NCBI RefSeq assembly: GCF_000685275.1
Contig: NZ_ARYK01000003.1
Location: 186,001-250,000 of the forward strand
Origin: Hyphomonas johnsonii MHS-2
GTDB lineage: Bacteria > Pseudomonadota > Alphaproteobacteria > Caulobacterales > Hyphomonadaceae
Reading direction: 5' to 3'
Length of the DNA: 64,000 nucleotides
The notes below the pieces were generated by a model. The model saw nothing but the letters and a program-made list of their open reading frames with translations, did no database searches and was not told the origin of the DNA. Shown piece by piece: positions 59,286 to 64,000 of the stretch (position 1 is the first letter of the stretch; each line of letters starts with the position of its first letter). The translations under genes and the position numbers were made by a program.

Positions 59286-60419
59286 ATGGCAGACACATTT
59301 CCCCCCGAGTTCGCGCTGGAAGACAGCGACGAATTTTCCACGCTCCGCCTCGCGGGCGACTGGACCGTCGCACATGTGCAGGACGTTGACGAGGCATTGC
59401 GCCAACTCGCCCCGGCCAAGCCCATGCGGATCGATGTATCCGGTCTCGGCCGCATCGACACGGCCGGCGCCTTTGTCATCGACCGCACGTTGCGGGCCGC
59501 CGCATCCGGCGCCGGCAGCGACGCCGTGATTGTCGGCGAGCATGCGACAGCCGGCCGCCTCATCGCACAGATCCATGCAGTCTCCGAACCGGTGCCAGCG
59601 CCACCTGCACATGAAGGCGGTGTCTATGCCTTGCTGGAGCGGACCGGGAAGGGGTTCATGGGCATCCTCGCGGAAAGCGTCGCGACACTCGCTTTCCTCG
59701 GAGAAACGCTGATCACCTGTGTCCGGCTTCTCAGCCAGCCCTGGAAACTGCGCTGGACCAGCATTGTGGCCGTCATGGAAGAGGCCGGCCTCGACGCCTT
59801 GCCGATCATCGCCTTCCTCTCCTTCTTTGTCGGCATGGTCGTTGCCTTCATCGGCGCCACCACGCTCAGCGACTTCGATCTCGAAATCTACACGGTCGAA
59901 CTGATCGGCTATTCGGAGTTGCGCGAATTCGGCGTCGTGCTGACCGGCATCGTCCTCGCCGGCCGCACCAATTCGTCGTTTACCGCGCAGATCGGTACGA
60001 TGAAGATGCGCCAGGAAATCGATGCCATGAAGACACTCGGCCTGAAACCGATGGAAGTGATCGTGGCACCGCGCGTTATCGCGATGGTGGTGATGACACC
60101 CGTGCTCGCCTTCGTCGCCACGCTGGCCGGCATTGCGGGTGGCATCATGGTTGGCTGGCTCGCGCTCGACATCAATCCCGCCGTCTTCATCGAGCGCCTG
60201 CGCAATTCCGTGCCGATCGACCAGTTCTGGGTCGGCATGTCGAAGGCGCCCGTGTTCGGCCTGGTCTGCGTCCTCATCGCCTGCCGGCAGGGCCTGAATG
60301 TCGGGGGCAGTGTCCAGTCCCTCGGCCGCGCCACGACGACCTCCGTCGTGCAGGCCCTGTTTTCGATCATCGCCATCGATGCGCTGTTTGCGGTCTTCTA
60401 CATGGAACTCGGCATATGA
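59286..60419 (+). CDS. MlaE-type ABC permease with N-terminal STAS domain
   Basis: A 377-residue protein starting MADTFPPEFALEDSDEF. Residues 1-95 form a STAS-like domain (LRLAGDWTVAHVQDVDEAL, KPMRIDVSGLGRIDTAGAF), which in E. coli is the separate MlaB protein. Residues ~115-377 are the MlaE permease with about five to six helices and the conserved NSSFTAQIGTMKMRQEIDAM amphipathic loop. It is part of an inner-membrane lipid transporter. Its stop overlaps the ATPase start (ATGA). Its leader overlaps no other gene and has a weak ribosome site. Confidence 0.93.
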   Translation: MADTFPPEFALEDSDEFSTLRLAGDWTVAHVQDVDEALRQLAPAKPMRIDVSGLGRIDTAGAFVIDRTLRAAASGAGSDAVIVGEHATAGRLIAQIHAVSEPVPAPPAHEGGVYALLERTGKGFMGILAESVATLAFLGETLITCVRLLSQPWKLRWTSIVAVMEEAGLDALPIIAFLSFFVGMVVAFIGATTLSDFDLEIYTVELIGYSELREFGVVLTGIVLAGRTNSSFTAQIGTMKMRQEIDAMKTLGLKPMEVIVAPRVIAMVVMTPVLAFVATLAGIAGGIMVGWLALDINPAVFIERLRNSVPIDQFWVGMSKAPVFGLVCVLIACRQGLNVGGSVQSLGRATTTSVVQALFSIIAIDALFAVFYMELGI

Positions 60420-61180
60420 GCGCCGAACCCATCATCCGCATCCGGGACCTGAAAACCGCCTATGGCAGTCACGTGGTCCACGAACACCTCGACCTCGATA
60501 TCCGGCGCGGTGAGATCATCGGCATCATCGGCCCGTCGGGCTGTGGCAAGTCCGTTCTGCTGCGTGCGATCGTGGGCCTGAAGCAACCGGCCGCCGGCAG
60601 TATCGAAGTCTTTGGCGAGCGCCTTGAAAAACTCGATCCTGACGAACGCCGCACCCTCGAGCGCCGCTGGGGCGTGATGTTCCAGGATGGCGCGCTGTTC
60701 TCGAACCTGACGGTGCGCGAAAACGTCATGGTGCCGATGAAGGAACACACCTCGCTCGGCCCGCAATTGCGCACGGAACTGGCGGACATGAAGATCCGCC
60801 TCGCAGGCCTGGAGCCGGACGCCGGTTTGAAATATCCCTCCGACCTGTCGGGCGGCATGCGCAAGCGCGCCGCGCTCGCCCGGGCGCTGGCGCTTGACCC
60901 CGAGCTGCTCTTCCTGGACGAACCGACAGCCGGTCTCGACCCGATCACGGCGGCCGGGTTCGACACGCTCGTACGCCAGCTGCAGAAATCACTTGGCCTC
61001 ACGGTCTTCCTAGTCACGCATGATGTGGATACGTTGTATGCGACCTGCGACCGGATTGCCGTGCTCGGCGAGAAGCACGTGCTGGCAGTTGGCACGATCG
61101 ATGAACTACGAAAAGTCGATCACCCCTGGGTGCAGGAATATTTTGGCGGGCCGCGCGGGCGGGCCGCTACGGGACACTAG
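60416..61180 (+). CDS. MlaF-type ABC ATPase
   Basis: A 254-residue ABC ATPase. Walker A is GPSGCGKSVLL, the signature LSGGMRKRAALARALALDP, Walker B LLFLDEPTAGLDP and the switch His in LVTHDVD. The GGMRKR variation is typical of the MlaF/Mkl subfamily. It powers phospholipid movement between inner and outer membranes. Starts 4 bases inside the permease gene and ends 14 bp before the MCE protein. Confidence 0.95.
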   Translation: MSAEPIIRIRDLKTAYGSHVVHEHLDLDIRRGEIIGIIGPSGCGKSVLLRAIVGLKQPAAGSIEVFGERLEKLDPDERRTLERRWGVMFQDGALFSNLTVRENVMVPMKEHTSLGPQLRTELADMKIRLAGLEPDAGLKYPSDLSGGMRKRAALARALALDPELLFLDEPTAGLDPITAAGFDTLVRQLQKSLGLTVFLVTHDVDTLYATCDRIAVLGEKHVLAVGTIDELRKVDHPWVQEYFGGPRGRAATGH

Positions 61181-61194
61181 AATGGAGGCCCGTC

Positions 61195-62145
61195 ATGGAA
61201 ACGCGCGCTAATTATGCCCTGATAGGGGCATTCGTCCTGCTCGCAGTCGTGGCGATTGCCGGCTTCGTCATGTGGCTGGGCCAATCCCAGTTCCGGCAGG
61301 ACTTCAAGACCTATGACATCGTGTTCGACGGGCCGGTCTCGCTCGAAGAAGGTTCGCAGGTCCGCTATATCGGTATCAAGGTGGGTGAAGTGTCGACCGT
61401 CCGGATCGACCGTGCCGATCCATCCAAGGTCCGTGCCCGGATTCGCATCGACCGCGAGACGCCCGTGCGGACCGACTCGACGGCTTCGATCCAGCTTGCG
61501 GGCATCACCGGCATCACCTTCGTCCAGATCACGGCCGGCACGGGCCAGCCGCTTGAAGCGCGGCCCGGTGAACCAGTGCCGGTCATCCGGGCCGAGCGGA
61601 CACAGCTCGACCAGTTGTTCTCCGGCGGCGCTGAAGTGCTCGGCAATGCCAACCGCGCCATCGAGCGGGTGAACCTCCTCCTGACGGACGAAAACATCGC
61701 ATACTTCACAACCACGCTTCGTAACGTGGAGACAGTCAGCGGCAAGCTGGCGCGCGACGACGGACTGATCGACCAGGCCTCCATCACGCTCGCCAATGTG
61801 TCGGACGCCAGTGTCCGGCTGGCGGCCGCCTCGTCTTCCTTCGAGCATTTCAGCAATTCAGCCGACGCGCGCATCGCCGAATTCGCCGAACAGATAAATG
61901 GCCTGGTGGGCGATGTCCGGGGCGTCACGCAATCGGCTCACGAAACGATTGCGCAGAGCACGCGCGCTGCCACCGCCGCCGCCGATGCGATCGAAGGCCC
62001 GGCGACCGACGTCATGGAAGATGCCCGCCTCGTCAGCCAGGACCTGCGCGTGCTGATCAACCGGCTTGACCGGCTTACTCGCGAGTTCGAGCGGAACCCC
62101 AAAGGTTTCGTCGTTGGCGACCCTATTCCCTATGAAAGCAAGTAA
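61195..62145 (+). CDS. MlaD-family MCE-domain protein
   Basis: A 316-residue protein with an N-terminal membrane helix (NYALIGAFVLLAVVAIAGFVM) and one MCE domain (FDGPVSLEEGSQVRYIGIKV, STASIQLAGITGITFVQIT). The remaining ~150 residues are helical with repeated ASITLANVSDASVRLAAASS-like heptads, probably a periplasmic coiled coil. MCE proteins form hexameric rings that bind lipids. It is longer than E. coli MlaD because of that helical extension. Confidence 0.92.
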   Translation: METRANYALIGAFVLLAVVAIAGFVMWLGQSQFRQDFKTYDIVFDGPVSLEEGSQVRYIGIKVGEVSTVRIDRADPSKVRARIRIDRETPVRTDSTASIQLAGITGITFVQITAGTGQPLEARPGEPVPVIRAERTQLDQLFSGGAEVLGNANRAIERVNLLLTDENIAYFTTTLRNVETVSGKLARDDGLIDQASITLANVSDASVRLAAASSSFEHFSNSADARIAEFAEQINGLVGDVRGVTQSAHETIAQSTRAATAAADAIEGPATDVMEDARLVSQDLRVLINRLDRLTREFERNPKGFVVGDPIPYESK

Positions 62146-62147
62146 TC

Positions 62148-62741
62148 ATGATCCGGTCCCTGATCCTGGCCCTTTCGGCCGCCACCCTCGTCGCCTGCGT
62201 CTCGATCCTGCCTGAGCCGAAGGCGCCGGAGGGGCTCTACCGGTTCGGCCCGATGGACGCGATGTATCGCCTCGAGGCGTCGATCGTTGTGCGCGAGCCT
62301 GAAGCGTCGCGCCTGATCGGCGGGCGCGCGATCGCCGCTGAAGACGGCGACGGCGCACTGCACCTGGTGCGGAATGTCGAATGGGCCGAGAGCGCAACGC
62401 GGATGATGCAGATGGCCCTGCTGGACACGCTCGGCGGTGGCAATGCCGGCATGGCGGTGGCCTCAGAGACCGGCGCCCCGACGGATTTCGAGCTCGTCTG
62501 GCGTGTGTCCGACTTCACCTTGTCTGGTACGATGGCCCGCTGCCGGATGGAGGCGACCCTCTTGCAGGGGCGCACGCGCAAGGTGCTCGCGCAGGTCAAC
62601 GTCTCCACGACAGCGCTCGCCCTGACGCCCAGGAACGCGTCGCGTGCCAAGGCGCTGACCGATGCCGGCCGCGCCTGCATCAGTGATGTCGCCGCCTTTG
62701 TCGCCGAGAAGACAGCGGCCGTTCCCGAACCCGACGCCTGA
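62148..62741 (+). CDS. ABC-transport auxiliary lipoprotein (PqiC/DUF330-like)
   Basis: A 197-residue lipoprotein (MIRSLILALSAATLVAC, Cys17) directly after the MCE gene with a 2-base gap. Its pattern (RLEASIVVREPEASRLIGGR, RNVEWAESATRMMQMALLDT, FELVWRVSDFTL) matches the ABC-type transport auxiliary/PqiC family. It probably sits in the outer membrane as partner of the MCE complex. It ends 2 bases before the convergent ltrA stop. Confidence 0.88.
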   Translation: MIRSLILALSAATLVACVSILPEPKAPEGLYRFGPMDAMYRLEASIVVREPEASRLIGGRAIAAEDGDGALHLVRNVEWAESATRMMQMALLDTLGGGNAGMAVASETGAPTDFELVWRVSDFTLSGTMARCRMEATLLQGRTRKVLAQVNVSTTALALTPRNASRAKALTDAGRACISDVAAFVAEKTAAVPEPDA

Positions 62742-62743
62742 TC

Positions 62744-63895
62744 CTATTCCTGGCGTGTCGGGGCTGGCGACCGCGCGGCGCGCAGGACTGCGGCAAAGGC
62801 CACGATGCCAGCCAGAACGACCGTCGAGAACGGCAGGAATGGCGTCACCAGGCTTGCCCCGGCGGCCAGCGGCAGGATCGCGGCATCCCGGAAGGGCAGG
62901 TTGAACTGGTCCCGCACCAGCCATAGTCCCCCCAGGTAGATCGCAACCGGCACCGCGATGGCAATATTGCCAACGAAGGCAGACACATGGGCATGGTGGC
63001 TCAGGATTTCGGTCATCACGGCAAACCCTGCGCCCGTCGCTGCGCCGGCCGCGAATATGAAGACGTGCCCATAGCCCCAGAGGAATGTGCGATGGGGTGC
63101 CCGGGATTGCAGGTGGTCTTCGCGCGAGAAGTAGAGACTCCAGAGCGAGAAGGTTATCACCGCAGCGCTGGCCGCAAGCTGGATGATCTCGGCGTTCATC
63201 GTCCCGCCTGAAATCGCGGCGTAGATCGCATGGGCAATCGCCAGCAGCATTTCGCCCATCACGATGATGTTGAGCAGGCCGTAACGCTCGATCATGTGAT
63301 GGCGGTGCCATGGTGTCGGATTGGCCTTCTCAGCCCAGTAGGGCACGCCCAACTCGATCAGGATGCCGAGACAGAACAGGCCGATCATCACGCCTGTCCA
63401 CTGCCAGAGGACGATTCCGATAGCGATCCAGTAAATCTGGGCGAGGCCGATACCAACGGCATAGCGGCGGCACGTGGCGCCATGGGTGGCATTGTCCCTG
63501 GCCGCCGACAGCCACAGCCACACCATCGCCAGCCGCATGATGACATAGCCTGTCACCACCAGCGTCAGTGTGTGGGTGTCCATGAATTCCATGATGCCGG
63601 CTGCAAGCACCAGCGCGCCGGAGAGGAAGGCAAATGTCGCCAGCTTGAACAAGCGGCTATCGTCGTCATAGGCCGACGCGAACCATGTATAGTTCATCCA
63701 GGCCCACCAGATGCCGAAAAACGCCAGCAGGAATGACAGGATCGCTTGCTGGAAATGGCCTTCCGCGATGCCGTGGTGCAGTCCGGTTGCGGCGGCTGCG
63801 ATCGCGATCACGGATGCAAGATCGACGAACAGTTCCAACGGAGTCGAGGCCCTGTGCGCCTCGTTCGGATCGCGGTGTTTCAGTGCCTTGATCAT
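62744..63895 (-). CDS. Low-temperature-requirement A (LtrA) family membrane protein
   Basis: A 383-residue protein with about ten to twelve hydrophobic helices. The N-terminal TPLELFVDLASVIAIAAAATG and FFGIWWAWMNYTWFASAYDD are the LtrA signatures, and WAEKANPTPWHRHHMIERYG is the conserved His-rich loop. The family name comes from Listeria; molecular function is unknown. The start MIKALKHRDPNEAHRA fits the family. It is convergent with the Mla-like operon. Confidence 0.9.
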   Translation of the reverse strand: MIKALKHRDPNEAHRASTPLELFVDLASVIAIAAAATGLHHGIAEGHFQQAILSFLLAFFGIWWAWMNYTWFASAYDDDSRLFKLATFAFLSGALVLAAGIMEFMDTHTLTLVVTGYVIMRLAMVWLWLSAARDNATHGATCRRYAVGIGLAQIYWIAIGIVLWQWTGVMIGLFCLGILIELGVPYWAEKANPTPWHRHHMIERYGLLNIIVMGEMLLAIAHAIYAAISGGTMNAEIIQLAASAAVITFSLWSLYFSREDHLQSRAPHRTFLWGYGHVFIFAAGAATGAGFAVMTEILSHHAHVSAFVGNIAIAVPVAIYLGGLWLVRDQFNLPFRDAAILPLAAGASLVTPFLPFSTVVLAGIVAFAAVLRAARSPAPTRQE

Positions 63896-63947
63896 GATGC
63901 CCCACCCTCGCCCAGACCGGATGGGAGACAGGACTAGGGTGCTCCCC

Positions 63948-63973
63948 GGGGCCGATCAAGTCCAATCGGCCCC
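63948..63973. terminator. Stem-loop at the right edge
   Basis: GGGGCCGAT-CAAGTCCA-ATCGGCCCC, a perfect 9-bp stem with an 8-base loop, upstream of ltrA. Possibly the terminator of a gene to the right of the window. No T-run. Confidence 0.45.
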
Positions 63974-64000
63974 GCAGGGATGGTGGGGTGCTAGCCCGCT

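Overview
The window reads as a chromosomal segment of a high-GC alphaproteobacterium, most likely of the Hyphomonadaceae/Caulobacterales type (inference). The main evidence is a circularly permuted two-piece tmRNA gene, an alphaproteobacterial-type SspB ClpXP adaptor, a TTAA-N7-TTAAC CtrA-like box in front of the mreBCD-mrdA-rodA cluster, and TadG-like vWA proteins. I see no phage, insertion sequence, plasmid or CRISPR content. Genes are closely packed, with many 1-11 bp overlaps (TAATG, ATGA, TTGA), and long antisense open frames are GC-rich shadows.

Layout. 0-10.8 kb: hflK-hflC, a cysteine-free Mrp/ApbC ATPase, folA with an SMP-30 hydrolase and a metallo-hydrolase, a VUT transporter, an aquaporin, a histidine-rich TonB receptor behind a Zur-like site, a frameshifted Excalibur-type remnant, and thyA. 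10.9-15.6 kb: three tandem TadG-like vWA proteins with no other tad gene nearby. 15.6-19 kb: a MarR-GNAT fusion with a perfect palindromic operator, the permuted tmRNA, an M20 amidohydrolase and two gene remnants, one the C-terminus of an AraC regulator. 19-30.9 kb: a TRIC channel, an OxyR-like regulator divergent from two micro-genes, an Rnk-like protein, a YghU-type GST, an APC permease, an S1P-lyase-like enzyme, sspB, a thioesterase, a P450, and a small operon encoding a PH-like membrane protein, an L7/L12-CTD membrane protein and a RusA-like resolvase.

30.9-41.5 kb: fumC, an NTF2-like gene broken by one amber codon, an SDR, small proteins, an Old Yellow Enzyme, an ArsR-SRPBCC pair and a UvrD/PcrA helicase. 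41.5-47.7 kb: a 516-bp regulatory gap, then the cell-elongation operon mreB-mreC-mreD-mrdA-rodA. 47.8-58.1 kb: an NSS transporter, proline iminopeptidase, small membrane proteins and lipoproteins, a beta-lactamase-fold esterase, an HxlR-SCP2 regulator divergent from a 4-OT tautomerase, and a module of ECF sigma factor, Tat-exported ferritin-like protein and cytochrome c lipoprotein with a candidate autoregulatory promoter. 58.2-64 kb: a dipeptide epimerase, an Mla/MCE-type lipid transport operon whose permease carries an N-terminal STAS domain, and LtrA.

How the genes work together: tmRNA and SspB tag stalled-ribosome products and deliver them for proteolysis; HflKC controls membrane proteolysis; MreBCD-PBP2-RodA build the lateral wall; the Mla-like operon and the lipoproteins maintain the outer membrane. 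The most promising poorly described units are the vWA trio, the sigma-ferritin-cytochrome module, the OxyR-like regulator without redox cysteines plus its two micro-genes, and the RusA/L12-CTD operon.
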